A stretch of DNA of 30,603 nt. It comes from DATBIS01 sp036556805. GTDB taxonomy: Bacteria > Actinomycetota > UBA4738 > HRBIN12. Positions 22,807 through 30,603 of this stretch are shown here, one piece after another (positions within the stretch are counted from its first letter, which is position 1; every line of letters begins with the position of its first letter). Under the pieces are notes generated by a model. The model was not told where the DNA came from. It ran no database searches and was given only the letters and a program-made list of their open reading frames with translations. A program made the position numbers and the translations under genes. The stretch spans positions 1 through 30,603 of the forward strand of contig DATBIS010000013.1 of assembly GCA_036556805.1 (NCBI GenBank), read 5' to 3'.

Positions 22807-23915
22807 GGATCGCGCTCGTCTGTCCCTACGCCTGGGACGACCCCGGCGGCGTGCAGGTGCACGTGAGGGAGCTGGGGGAGCGACTGCGGGAGCGCGACCA
22901 CGACGTGGTCGCGCTCACGCCGTCGCGGTCACCGATCGATGCCCGGTGGGTCCGCCGGGTGGGCTCCCCGGTCGACGTGCCGTACAACGCCTCGAACGCG
23001 CCGATCAGCCCCTGGCCGGGGACCCGTCGCCGCGTGCGCGAGGAGCTGCTCGCGTTCGGACCCGACGTCGTGCACGTGCACGAGCCCTTCGCGCCGAGCG
23101 CCTCGATGTACGCGACCCTCGCGCGCGCGGCGCCGGTCGTCGCGACGTACCACTCGGGAGCGGATCGCGCGCGCCTCTTCGACCTCGCGGCACCCTCGCT
23201 CCGTCGGCTGGCCCGCCGCATCGCGGTGCACGTGGCGGTGTCGGAGCGTGCGGCGTCGTTCTGTCGCTCGCGCGTGGGCGGCACGTACCGGGTGATCCCC
23301 AACGGCACGGACGTCGCGCGCTTCGAGAAGGCCGAGCCCGCGGACCTCGGTCCGGACGGGCGGCGCGTGCTGTTCGTGGGCCGCCTCCACGAGCGCAAGG
23401 GATTCCCCACGCTCGTGTCGGCCTTCGAGATCCTCGCCGGCGAGCGCGACGACGTTCGTCTCGTCGTCGCGGGCGACGGGGAGGACCGGTCGGCGATCGA
23501 CCGGCTGTCGGCGCCGAGCCGGGAGCGCGTCACGATGCTCGGCGCCGTGCGGAACGAGGACCTGCCGCCGTTCCACGCCGCGTGCGACGTGTTCGCGGCG
23601 CCCTCGATCGGCGGCGAGAGCTTCGGGATGATCCTCGTCGAGGCGATGGCGGCCGGACTGCCCGTGGTCGCGAGCGACATCCCCGGCTACGACGAGGTGA
23701 TCGCCGACGGGATCGACGGGCTTCTCGTCCCGCCCAAGGCGCCGGTCTCGCTCGCCGAGGCGATCGGCCGCGTGCTCGACGAACCGGAGCTGGCGGGCCG
23801 GCTCGGCGCTGCCGCGCGGACCCGGGCGCGCCGGTTCGACTGGTCGGTGGTGACCGAGGAGCTGGAGGAGGCGTACCGCGACGCCATCGCGATCGGCGGG
23901 GCGCCGGTACGATAG
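22803..23915 (+). CDS. pimA: GDP-mannose-dependent phosphatidylinositol mannosyltransferase
   Basis: The 370-residue GT4 glycosyltransferase (GT-B fold) starts at a GTG overlapping the stop of the acyltransferase gene and opens 'VRIALVCPYAWDDPGGVQVHV', the PimA opening with the Gly-Gly loop. It continues with 'VHVHEPFAPSAS', 'VFVGRLHERKG'-type sequence at the start of the nucleotide-binding domain, and the EX7E motif in 'GGESFGMILVEAMAAG'. PimA adds the first mannose to the inositol ring of phosphatidylinositol. The order acyltransferase-pimA matches mycobacteria and relatives. The actual acceptor lipid depends on whether phosphatidylinositol is made, which the degenerate upstream gene leaves open. 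Confidence 0.9.
   Translation: MRIALVCPYAWDDPGGVQVHVRELGERLRERDHDVVALTPSRSPIDARWVRRVGSPVDVPYNASNAPISPWPGTRRRVREELLAFGPDVVHVHEPFAPSASMYATLARAAPVVATYHSGADRARLFDLAAPSLRRLARRIAVHVAVSERAASFCRSRVGGTYRVIPNGTDVARFEKAEPADLGPDGRRVLFVGRLHERKGFPTLVSAFEILAGERDDVRLVVAGDGEDRSAIDRLSAPSRERVTMLGAVRNEDLPPFHAACDVFAAPSIGGESFGMILVEAMAAGLPVVASDIPGYDEVIADGIDGLLVPPKAPVSLAEAIGRVLDEPELAGRLGAAARTRARRFDWSVVTEELEEAYRDAIAIGGAPVR
23908..23913 (+). promoter_or_regulatory. -10 box for leaderless lemA transcript
   Basis: TACGAT is followed by six bases and the GTG at 23920. It lies across the end of pimA. There is no Shine-Dalgarno at suitable spacing. No clear -35. Confidence 0.4.
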
Positions 23916-23919
23916 GCCC

Positions 23920-24471
23920 GTGCTGGCCTTCTGGATCGCGCTCGGCGTCGTGGTGCTCGCGGCCCTGTGGGCCGTCCTGATCTTCAACCGGCTCGTGTCG
24001 CTCAGGAACCGCGTGGACAACGGCTGGTCCCAGATCGACGTGCAGCTCCGCCGCCGCTACGACCTCATCCCGAACCTCGTCGAGACCGTGAAGGGGTATG
24101 CCACTCACGAGCGGGAGGTCTTCGAGAACGTGGCCGAGGCGCGCTCGCGCGCGGCGAGCGCGCAGGGCGTCGAACAGCAGGCGCAGGCCGAGAACGTCAT
24201 CACGGCGGGCCTTCGGCAGCTGATGGCCGTCGCCGAGAACTATCCCGAGCTGAAGGCCAACCAGAACTTCCTGGCCCTGCAGGAGGAACTGAGCGGCACC
24301 GAGTCGAAGATCGCCTACGCGCGGCAGTTCTACAACGACCAGGTCGCGCTGCTCAATACGAAGATCGGGCAGTTCCCGTCGAGCGTCATCGCGAACCTGT
24401 TCCACTTCGAGACGCGGAAGTTCTTCGACATCGACGATCCCGTGCGGGGGCCGGTGCAGGTCGACCTGTAG
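23920..24471 (+). CDS. lemA: LemA family protein
   Basis: The 183-residue protein has an N-terminal membrane helix (about 1-23) and the LemA helical domain: 'FNRLVSLRNRVDNGWSQIDV', 'RRYDLIPNLVETVKGYATHE', 'YPELKANQNFLALQEELSGTE' and 'ARQFYNDQVALLNTKIGQFP', each a hallmark of the family. The long helices project outward from the membrane. The biochemical role is not settled; LemA genes very often precede an M48 protease, as here, where htpX starts immediately after the stop. Confidence 0.95.
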   Translation: MLAFWIALGVVVLAALWAVLIFNRLVSLRNRVDNGWSQIDVQLRRRYDLIPNLVETVKGYATHEREVFENVAEARSRAASAQGVEQQAQAENVITAGLRQLMAVAENYPELKANQNFLALQEELSGTESKIAYARQFYNDQVALLNTKIGQFPSSVIANLFHFETRKFFDIDDPVRGPVQVDL

Positions 24472-25377
24472 ATGTACGAGCAGATCGCCGCGAACAAACG
24501 CAAGACCTTCCTGCTGCTCGGTGCCGCGATCGTGCTGCTCGGTGGGGTCGGCTACGCGATCGGAGCGGTCTACGGGACAGGCCCCGCCGGGCTGATCGTC
24601 GCGGTCGTGATCGCGCTGTTCCTGCAGATCGGGGCGTATCGGTACGGCGACCGGGTGGTGCTCGCCTCGGCGCGCGCGAAGGAGGTCACGCCGGAGGAGC
24701 AGCCGAGGCTGCACAACATCGTCGACGGCCTTGCGATCGCCGCAGGTATCCCGAAGCCGCGTGTCTGGGTCGTGCCGGAGCAGGCGCCGAACGCGTTCGC
24801 GACCGGACGCGATCCGGAGCACTCTCACATCGCCGTCACGCAGGGGCTTCTCGACACGATGAATCGCGTCGAGCTCGAGGGCGTGATCGGCCACGAGATG
24901 AGCCACGTCCTCGACCGCGACATCCTGTACGGCACGATCGTCGCGACGGTGATCGGGGCCGTCGTGCTCATCAGCGAGTTCTTCCTGCGCGCGATGTGGT
25001 GGGGAGGGTTCCGCGGCCGTCGCGGGGACGACCGCGGGGGCGGCGGCATCGAAATCATCCTGGTCGTCGTCGGCATTGTGCTGCTGATCCTCGCGCCGCT
25101 GTTCGGCCAGCTGATCCAGCTCGCCGTCTCCCGGAATCGCGAGTACCTCGCCGACGCGCAGGGCGCCATGCTCACGCGCTACCCGCCGGGCCTCATCGCC
25201 GCGCTCGAGAAGATCGGCGCTGCGTCCGGCGCGATGCGCTCGGCGAACAACGCCACCGCGCACCTGTGGTTCGCCCAGCCGTCGCGGTTCCAGGGGGAGA
25301 AGACGGGCACGCTCGAACGGCTGTTCTCCACGCACCCCCCGATCGCCGAGCGGATCAAGCGACTGCAGGAGATGTGA
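24472..25377 (+). CDS. htpX: M48 family membrane zinc protease HtpX
   Basis: The 301-residue protein has two N-terminal helices (11-31 and 39-55), a cytoplasmic protease domain with the zinc motif 'HEMSH' (H141, E142, H145) and third ligand E224 in 'NREYLADAQGA', and two further helices (157-173 and 193-213). It ends with 'LFSTHPPIAERIKRL', the typical M48B closing motif. HtpX degrades damaged membrane proteins. The ATG follows the lemA stop directly, so the two are translationally coupled. The gap of 131 bases after it shows no gene. Confidence 0.95.
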   Translation: MYEQIAANKRKTFLLLGAAIVLLGGVGYAIGAVYGTGPAGLIVAVVIALFLQIGAYRYGDRVVLASARAKEVTPEEQPRLHNIVDGLAIAAGIPKPRVWVVPEQAPNAFATGRDPEHSHIAVTQGLLDTMNRVELEGVIGHEMSHVLDRDILYGTIVATVIGAVVLISEFFLRAMWWGGFRGRRGDDRGGGGIEIILVVVGIVLLILAPLFGQLIQLAVSRNREYLADAQGAMLTRYPPGLIAALEKIGAASGAMRSANNATAHLWFAQPSRFQGEKTGTLERLFSTHPPIAERIKRLQEM

Positions 25378-25508
25378 CGTTCCCGTCGAGTTCCTCGACG
25401 AGTTCGCCCGAGATGTTTGAGGCCTCGTCGAAGCGTGGGTAGCATCGCACTCCGCCCGTGACGACGGGCCCACCACATGCCCGACGAACCCATCCTGGAG
25501 GTCCTGCC

Positions 25509-26588
25509 GTGACGCTCACCCGACGTGGAAAGATCGCCGTGACCGCGGGGACGGTCGTCGCCCTGTCGGGAGTCGGGGTGGGAGCGCTCGCGCTCTCCGG
25601 CAACGCCCCGGCCCCGATCCAGCGCGCGTTCGACGAGGTCACCGGTACCACGCACGGTGAGGCGCCGCCTCCGGTCTGCCCCCTCACCGGCGTCGCGGCC
25701 CCGCACGGCAAGATCCCGCACCGACCCGCGCTCGCGATCAAGGTGGAGAACGCGCCCGAGGCGCGGCCGCAAACCGGCCTGAACAAGGCCGACATCGTCT
25801 TCGAGGAACCGGTCGAGGGCGGCCTCACCCGCTTCATCGCCATCTTCCAGTGCGGGGACGCCGACCGCGTCGGCCCTGTTCGCAGCGGACGCACGACCGA
25901 CCCCGACGTGCTCGTGCAGCTCGACAAGCCGATCCTCGGGTACGCGGGCGCGCAGAAGCCGGTTCGGGAGGCCATCGACGATGCGGGGTTGGTCGACGCG
26001 AACTACATCGACGCCGCCGACGCCTACACGCGCGACGCCGGCCGGGTGGCCCCGCACAACCTCTATACGACCACCGCCGCGCTCTGGAAGGCCGGCGCGA
26101 AGATCATGAAGACGCACGCGGGCCCGCCGCCGGCGCTCTTCACCTACGCGGACGAGCTCGACGGGCGTGCGAAGAAGGTGGGCGAGATCCACCTTCCGTT
26201 CAGCATGGCGTACGCCGACGTGTACTGGCGCTGGAGCGCGAAGGACGGGCGCTGGCTTCGCTCGCACGGGAGCGAGCCCCACGTGCTCACCGACGGCGGG
26301 CAGGTGGCCGCGACGAACGTCGTGGTCATGCAGGTGAAGGTCGGCATGAGCGATCTCGTCGACGCGGCGGGGAACCATTCACCCACGGTCGACCTCACCG
26401 GCAAGGGCAAGGCGTACGTCTTCCGCAACGGGCGGATGATCGTCGGCCACTGGGAGCGCGCATCGCTCCGGGACGTCACATCGTTCGTGACGAAGTCGGG
26501 GGAAACGATCGCGCTCGCTCCGGGGACCACGTGGGTCGAGCTGCTGCCGACCGCGATCGATGTGGAGACGGCGAAGAAGCCCGTCTAG
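25509..26588 (+). CDS. DUF3048 domain-containing exported protein (YerB-like)
   Basis: The 359-residue protein starts at GTG 25509 behind GGAGGT (25498-25503), which decides against the earlier in-frame start at 25458. It has an N-terminal signal or anchor helix (about residues 6-28) and then DUF3048: 'CPLTG' followed by 'RPALAIKVENAPEARPQTGL', 'KADIVFEEPVEGGLTRFIAIF', 'VGPVRSGRTTD', and a C-terminal part with 'KGKAYVFRNGRMIVGHW' and 'GTTWVELLP'. It acts outside the cytoplasmic membrane, but its biochemical role is not established. Its TAG overlaps the convergent phosphoesterase stop within CTAG (26585-26588). Confidence 0.9.
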   Translation: MTLTRRGKIAVTAGTVVALSGVGVGALALSGNAPAPIQRAFDEVTGTTHGEAPPPVCPLTGVAAPHGKIPHRPALAIKVENAPEARPQTGLNKADIVFEEPVEGGLTRFIAIFQCGDADRVGPVRSGRTTDPDVLVQLDKPILGYAGAQKPVREAIDDAGLVDANYIDAADAYTRDAGRVAPHNLYTTTAALWKAGAKIMKTHAGPPPALFTYADELDGRAKKVGEIHLPFSMAYADVYWRWSAKDGRWLRSHGSEPHVLTDGGQVAATNVVVMQVKVGMSDLVDAAGNHSPTVDLTGKGKAYVFRNGRMIVGHWERASLRDVTSFVTKSGETIALAPGTTWVELLPTAIDVETAKKPV

Positions 26589-28018
26589 TACGCGGCCGAG
26601 CAGTCCCGCGGCCGCAGGATCAGCTTCGACAGCGGCTTCCCCCCGAAGTCGAACAGGTCGAGCATGTCGCTCGCGTTGCGGTCGCGATCCGTGAGCGGGC
26701 GCAGATCCCAGATCGTCTCGATCATCTTGAGCACGCTCGCGAACTCGAGCGTGTCGTGCGCGATCGTCCCGCCGCGAGCCCAGGGGGAGATCAGCAGCAT
26801 CGGTGTGCGGGGGCCCATGCCGTAGATGTCGACGTGGGGCGGCGGCACGTGGTCGTAGAACCCGCCGAAGTCGTCCCAGACGATCACGACCGCCGTGGTC
26901 TTCCACTCGGGGCTCCGTTGGAGCGCGTTCATGACCTCGACCGTCCAGTTCTCGCCCGGGCACACGGGCTGCGGGGGGTGCTCGGACACCTCGATATCGG
27001 GGATCACCCACGAGACGGCGGGCAGGTTCCCCGACTGGATGTCCTTGAGGAAGTCGCCGTCGTCGACCACGTTCTTCTGCATGGGTCCCTCGTGCCAGTG
27101 ATTGATCCAGTCGTCGGTGTTCACGTAGTCGTTGTGGCCGAGGTAGTACTTCCAGGAGAGGCCCGCCGCCTCGAGCTGATCGGGGAGGATCGGGATGTCG
27201 ACGCAGGGCCATTGGAGGTTGGCGTAGTCGCGGAAGATCGGGCCCGGCTCCGCCTGATTCTCGAGGATGCCGACCTCGACCACCTGCTTCTCGGTGAGGC
27301 GCCGGAACCGGTACGCGAGCTCCGTGGGGTCGCCGCAGTACTCGCGCGGGATGTCGTTGTCGCCGTACATGCCGGGCGGGCGCTCGCGCTCGTGGTCGAT
27401 GAACCTAGCGGTCTGCGCCGCGACCGTGTCGAGGTGCTCGATGCCGGTGGGCCCGTACACCGACGTGAAGAAGCGATCGCCGAGCACGAAGTGCTTCGCG
27501 TACGCCCAGTAGTTCGGGATCTGGTCTTTCCCATACTGCACGTAGGCCTGCATGAGCAGGCCGTTGAACAGCGTGTCGAAGCAGTTCATCTCGCCGCCGT
27601 TGATCGCGTGGATCCCCGAGGCGAACGAGTGGTCCGGACCCGCCGTGACGTCGTGCGCCTTCACGAGCGGGACCTTGCGACCGTCGCAGGTGTACCCGAC
27701 CGTCGTTCCGTCGGCCCCGGGGTACGTGCCGAAGTACGTGTCGAACGTGCGGTTCTCCTTGATGAGGAAGACGACGTGCTCGAGGTGCTGCTTCGCGAGC
27801 GCCACCTGCTTGGCATTCGCGATCGACGGCGTGGGATAGGGGTCGAAGGGCGACTTCCCACTCGGCCGCGGCGACGGCGTGGCCGAGTTCGAGTAGAGCG
27901 GGATGCCGGTGCGGGGCGGCGGCCCGGAAGGCGAGGCCGTGGTCGGAGCGACCGACTCGCACGAGAGCGCGATCAGCCCGAACAGCAGCGCGACGGCGGC
28001 GACCCGGGCCCGCGACAC
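26585..28018 (-). CDS. secreted phosphoesterase (acid phosphatase / phospholipase C family)
   Basis: The 477-residue protein has a signal peptide (residues 4-20) followed by Cys20, which may be a lipidation site though the lipobox ('IALSC') is imperfect, and a Pro/Ser/Thr linker. The phosphoesterase domain starts at about residue 80: 'HVVFLIKENRTFDTYFGTYP', 'WAYAKHFVLGDRFF', 'GPTGIEHL', 'AVSWVIPD', 'VIVWDDFGGFYDHVPPP' and 'GPRTPMLLISPWA'. These are the motifs of the acid phosphatase AcpA / bacterial phospholipase C family, with Glu, Asp and His metal ligands in ENRTFD and DD..GFYDH. It probably hydrolyses phosphate esters or phospholipids outside the cell. The GTG at 28016-28018 has TATCCT 7 nt upstream. 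It converges on the DUF3048 gene with overlapping stops. Confidence 0.88.
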   Translation of the reverse strand: MSRARVAAVALLFGLIALSCESVAPTTASPSGPPPRTGIPLYSNSATPSPRPSGKSPFDPYPTPSIANAKQVALAKQHLEHVVFLIKENRTFDTYFGTYPGADGTTVGYTCDGRKVPLVKAHDVTAGPDHSFASGIHAINGGEMNCFDTLFNGLLMQAYVQYGKDQIPNYWAYAKHFVLGDRFFTSVYGPTGIEHLDTVAAQTARFIDHERERPPGMYGDNDIPREYCGDPTELAYRFRRLTEKQVVEVGILENQAEPGPIFRDYANLQWPCVDIPILPDQLEAAGLSWKYYLGHNDYVNTDDWINHWHEGPMQKNVVDDGDFLKDIQSGNLPAVSWVIPDIEVSEHPPQPVCPGENWTVEVMNALQRSPEWKTTAVVIVWDDFGGFYDHVPPPHVDIYGMGPRTPMLLISPWARGGTIAHDTLEFASVLKMIETIWDLRPLTDRDRNASDMLDLFDFGGKPLSKLILRPRDCSAAY

Positions 28019-28025
28019 GCGCGAC

Positions 28026-28031
28026 AGGATA
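28026..28031 (-). promoter_or_regulatory. -10 box for leaderless phosphoesterase transcript
   Basis: On the minus strand TATCCT is followed by seven bases and then the GTG start. The same hexamer is found before pdxT. No Shine-Dalgarno is present in between. Confidence 0.45.
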
Positions 28032-28046
28032 CGGGACTCCTCCGCG

Positions 28047-28077
28047 CTGACCGGCGGTTCAACCCCGGCGGTACACT
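28047..28077 (+). promoter_or_regulatory. candidate pdxS promoter
   Basis: CTGACC (28047-28052) resembles a -35 and TACACT (28072-28077) a -10; the 19-base spacer is longer than ideal. Transcription would start near 28084, giving a 66-nt leader. Confidence 0.4.
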
Positions 28078-28083
28078 GACGCG

Positions 28084-28135
28084 AGGTCTGTGGGATCGAC
28101 GGCAGACCTGCGAACTTCGGTGCAATCCGGCGAAG
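28084..28135 (+). other. two hairpins in the pdxS leader
   Basis: AGGTCTG (28084-28090) pairs perfectly with CAGACCT (28103-28109), and CTTCG (28115-28119) with CGAAG (28131-28135). The second hairpin ends 1 base before the Shine-Dalgarno region (GAGGAGG). This could be a cis-regulatory leader, but it matches no riboswitch I know. Confidence 0.4.
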
Positions 28136-28149
28136 CGAGGAGGATCCCC

Positions 28150-29031
<882 letters not shown>

Positions 29032-29077
29032 CCGCAGCACAGCCACAGACGCGTCGCATACCGCGCTTCGCCAAGCC

Positions 29078-30223
29078 TCAACTGGCGATCCCGTGGATCC
29101 GATCTGCGGGCGGCCCGTGCGTCGATGAAGGGCCCGCGCGATATCGCGTCCCGTCCGGACGGCGCCAGCGCACCGCTCCCTCCACGTCGCGGCTCACGCT
29201 CCAGCCGTACTCGTGCACCAACTTGTGGTGGAACGAGCACATCAGCAGGAGGTTGTCGAGCCGCGTTCGACCGCCGTCGCGCCAGAAGACGATGTGGTGC
29301 GCCTGCGTGAACCGGATCGCGCCGCAGCCGGGGAACTGGCACTCCTTGTCCCGGTACCGAACCTGACGAACCATCCACGCGGGCGGCTCCCGAGAGGTGC
29401 GGCCGAGCCCCACGATGTTGCCCGTCGCATCCTCCACGACGGCCTGCACGCGCGCACCGCACAAGAGGCGCTTCAGCGTCTCGTGGTGGATCGCCGGTCC
29501 GCCCTCGAGCTCGCCGGATCCGCTGCTGGTCAAGCCCTCGAGCTGCGCGTGGACAACGATCGTCGCGCGGTCCTGATCGGCGTCGGATGCCATGCGTGAG
29601 GAGCAGATCGCCACCAGCGCGTCGGCGCGTCGCGCGTCCGCGCGAGAGGGATCGTCCTCGCCGGGCATCACGGGCATGGTCTCGGCGAGCCGCTCCAGCG
29701 CCTTCGACACGACGGAGCCCTCGGCAGCGGGAAGCTCGGCCTGCATGCCGAAGCGGCGGCCGTCGTCGAACCACCACCAGGACAGCGATCGCGCACGATC
29801 CGCGGCCACCACGTCCTTCACCGCGGCGCCGAGCACCACGTCAGCCTTGCGCCGAATGCCGCCACAGGACACGTTCCGCGCCCACCGCACGAGGTTCGCC
29901 TCGTTCTCCGGAGTGGCGAAGCGCGTGAGCTCGATCACCTTGTCGATGCCGAGGTCGCCCTCGGCGAATGCGCGCGAGATGCGCGGCAGGTCGGTGAGCG
30001 CGTGCGCCGACGCGATCCATCGGCGCGCCTTCCAATCGGAGATGCCGTAGCGCATCCAGAGCCAATGCGCCATATCGCGCGCGCCCGACCCTCGCCATCG
30101 CTGCAAGCGATCCACCTGCGCGATCAGAGAGAACATGTGCCGCTGCGCGATGGAGACATCGACGTGCGCGCGATCGATCGCCTGGATCAGGTCGGATTCG
30201 TTGGGAGGTGATTCGTCTTTCAC
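29078..30223 (-). CDS. DUF222-HNH endonuclease (13E12-repeat family type), SOS-controlled
   Basis: The 381-residue protein has an N-terminal DUF222 helical domain ('ARDMAHWLWMRYGISDWKAR', 'GDLGIDKVIELTRFAT', 'RARSLSWWWFDDGRRF') and a C-terminal HNH nuclease domain: 'CQFPGC', 'QAHHIVFWRDGGRT', 'LDNLLLMCSFHHKLVHE'. All HNH metal and catalytic residues (double His, Asn, final His) and two of the zinc Cys are in place. This architecture is the 13E12-repeat type abundant in Actinomycetota, often mobile and multi-copy, with unsettled function. The GTG at 30221-30223 follows a roughly 39-nt leader from a promoter overlapped by a LexA box. It runs opposite to pdxS and pdxT and separates them. Confidence 0.9.
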   Translation of the reverse strand: MKDESPPNESDLIQAIDRAHVDVSIAQRHMFSLIAQVDRLQRWRGSGARDMAHWLWMRYGISDWKARRWIASAHALTDLPRISRAFAEGDLGIDKVIELTRFATPENEANLVRWARNVSCGGIRRKADVVLGAAVKDVVAADRARSLSWWWFDDGRRFGMQAELPAAEGSVVSKALERLAETMPVMPGEDDPSRADARRADALVAICSSRMASDADQDRATIVVHAQLEGLTSSGSGELEGGPAIHHETLKRLLCGARVQAVVEDATGNIVGLGRTSREPPAWMVRQVRYRDKECQFPGCGAIRFTQAHHIVFWRDGGRTRLDNLLLMCSFHHKLVHEYGWSVSRDVEGAVRWRRPDGTRYRAGPSSTHGPPADRIHGIAS

Positions 30224-30268
30224 CGGCTCGTGCCGTTCCGGGGGAGGACCGACAACAGCTGGAGCTCG

Positions 30269-30297
30269 ACTCTATCGAACATACGTTCGTTTGTCAA
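30269..30297 (-). promoter_or_regulatory. strong promoter of the HNH gene
   Basis: Read on the minus strand, TTGACA (30292-30297) and TAGAGT (30269-30274) are separated by exactly 17 bases. The -35 is a perfect consensus, the best in the window. The predicted start is near 30262. Confidence 0.8.
30276..30289. promoter_or_regulatory. LexA operator (SOS box)
   Basis: CGAACATACGTTCG fits the Gram-positive/actinobacterial SOS box CGAAC-N4-GTTCG, including the purine/pyrimidine preferences in the middle. It fills the spacer between the -10 and -35 of the HNH promoter, so bound LexA would block RNA polymerase. Confidence 0.8.
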
Positions 30298-30504
30298 GTC
30301 CCTGGCAAGCTCGATGCAGGAGACGGCCGAAGCCTCTCGGTTAGCGCGGGACGAGCGTTACGGATGCACGGCCTATCCGGCGCTTCCAAGGGGATGCGGC
30401 GTCCAGCGTCAACTCCGTGGAGCCTTGTCTTCAGCGATGGAACAGAGCCGGCCATTGCGGTCACCGCTCCCGCCCTCGTTCGTTCTGGTGTGACCACGGC
30501 TTCG

Positions 30505-30510
30505 TATCCT
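30505..30510 (+). promoter_or_regulatory. -10 box for leaderless pdxT transcript
   Basis: TATCCT is followed by six bases and then the ATG at 30517. The roughly 200 bases between the HNH promoter and this box contain no other feature I can support. Confidence 0.45.
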
Positions 30511-30516
30511 GGGGTG

Positions 30517-30603
30517 ATGAAGGCTGGCGTTTTGGCGTTGCAGGGAGACTTTCGCGAGCACGGACACGTGCTCGCGGACGTCGGGGTCACCCCCGTGGGG
30601 GGG
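30517..30603 (+). CDS. pdxT: pyridoxal 5'-phosphate synthase glutaminase subunit PdxT (5' end only)
   Basis: The first 29 codons encode 'MKAGVLALQGDFREHGHVLA', the conserved PdxT opening, in which the 'LALQGDF.EH' segment forms part of the oxyanion region and the interface with PdxS. The window ends inside the gene. PdxT releases ammonia from glutamine and channels it to PdxS. It probably has its own leaderless promoter (TATCCT, 6 nt upstream), consistent with separation from pdxS. Confidence 0.9.
   Translation, partial: MKAGVLALQGDFREHGHVLADVGVTPVGG

Noticed and set aside
28103..28135. Possible cobalamin riboswitch in the pdxS leader (AGACCTGC and CGGTGCAATCCGG look like parts of its core)
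   Set aside because: The leader is only about 66 nt, the elements are in the wrong order, and most of the conserved core is missing. The resemblance is probably chance.

Overview
The window is GC-rich (roughly two thirds G+C by eye) with densely packed genes, many GTG starts and GTGA/ATGA stop-start overlaps. The order thrS, HIT hydrolase, pgsA-like, PatA-like acyltransferase, pimA, then pdxS and pdxT a little further on is the arrangement known from Actinomycetota. I read it as a chromosomal segment of an uncultured or deep-branching actinobacterium. No 16S gene is present, so nothing finer can be said.

Layout. (1) 1-8.4 kb holds housekeeping and surface genes: tRNA-Gly, a class IV aminotransferase behind a membrane HD-GYP protein, a DUF72 protein, a zinc-ribbon protein, tRNA-Cys and tRNA-Val(GAC), a VOC/glyoxalase-fold protein, an M24 (DddP/Xaa-Pro peptidase-like) protein that has lost metal ligands, a PASTA pseudokinase, and a DUF4397 surface protein followed by a class F sortase. 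(2) 8.5-10.3 kb holds a 62-residue basic protein, polyphosphate kinase 2, a two-helix DUF6458-like membrane protein, a strong stem-loop over a 25-codon ORF, and an intrinsic terminator. (3) 10.3-11.85 kb is an accessory patch. It starts at tRNA-Val(CAC) and ends at a degraded copy of that tRNA's 3' part, the footprint of tRNA-targeted integration. Inside are a truncated FlaA1/CapD-type membrane domain and two small ORFs, but no integrase. (4) 11.87-16.7 kb holds a P-loop kinase, an alpha/beta hydrolase, a small membrane protein, and a MacB/FtsX-type ABC transporter (ATPase plus double permease). (5) 16.8-25.4 kb is the conserved block: thrS, HIT, an opposing EF-G paralogue, a PgsA-like protein missing half its active-site motif, a PatA-like acyltransferase, pimA, lemA and htpX. 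(6) 25.5-30.6 kb holds a DUF3048 protein, a secreted phosphoesterase (acid phosphatase/phospholipase C family), pdxS, a DUF222-HNH endonuclease under a near-ideal promoter containing a LexA (SOS) box, and the first 29 codons of pdxT.

How the genes work together. PgsA-like, PatA-like and PimA would make and acylate phosphatidylinositol mannosides, overlapping one another as one operon, although the PgsA-like member looks catalytically impaired. PdxS and PdxT form the vitamin B6 (PLP) synthase; here they are separated by the DNA-damage-inducible HNH gene. LemA and HtpX are a membrane quality-control pair. Several genes (thrS, lemA, pdxT, the phosphoesterase, the aminotransferase) have a TANNNT box 6-7 nt before the start codon and no Shine-Dalgarno, which points to leaderless transcripts.

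I did not find a single large undescribed system. The strongest unusual signals are the SOS-controlled HNH gene splitting pdxS and pdxT, the tRNA-Val attachment-site scar with its truncated cargo, and three proteins (M24, kinase, PgsA) whose folds are recognisable but whose catalytic residues are missing.
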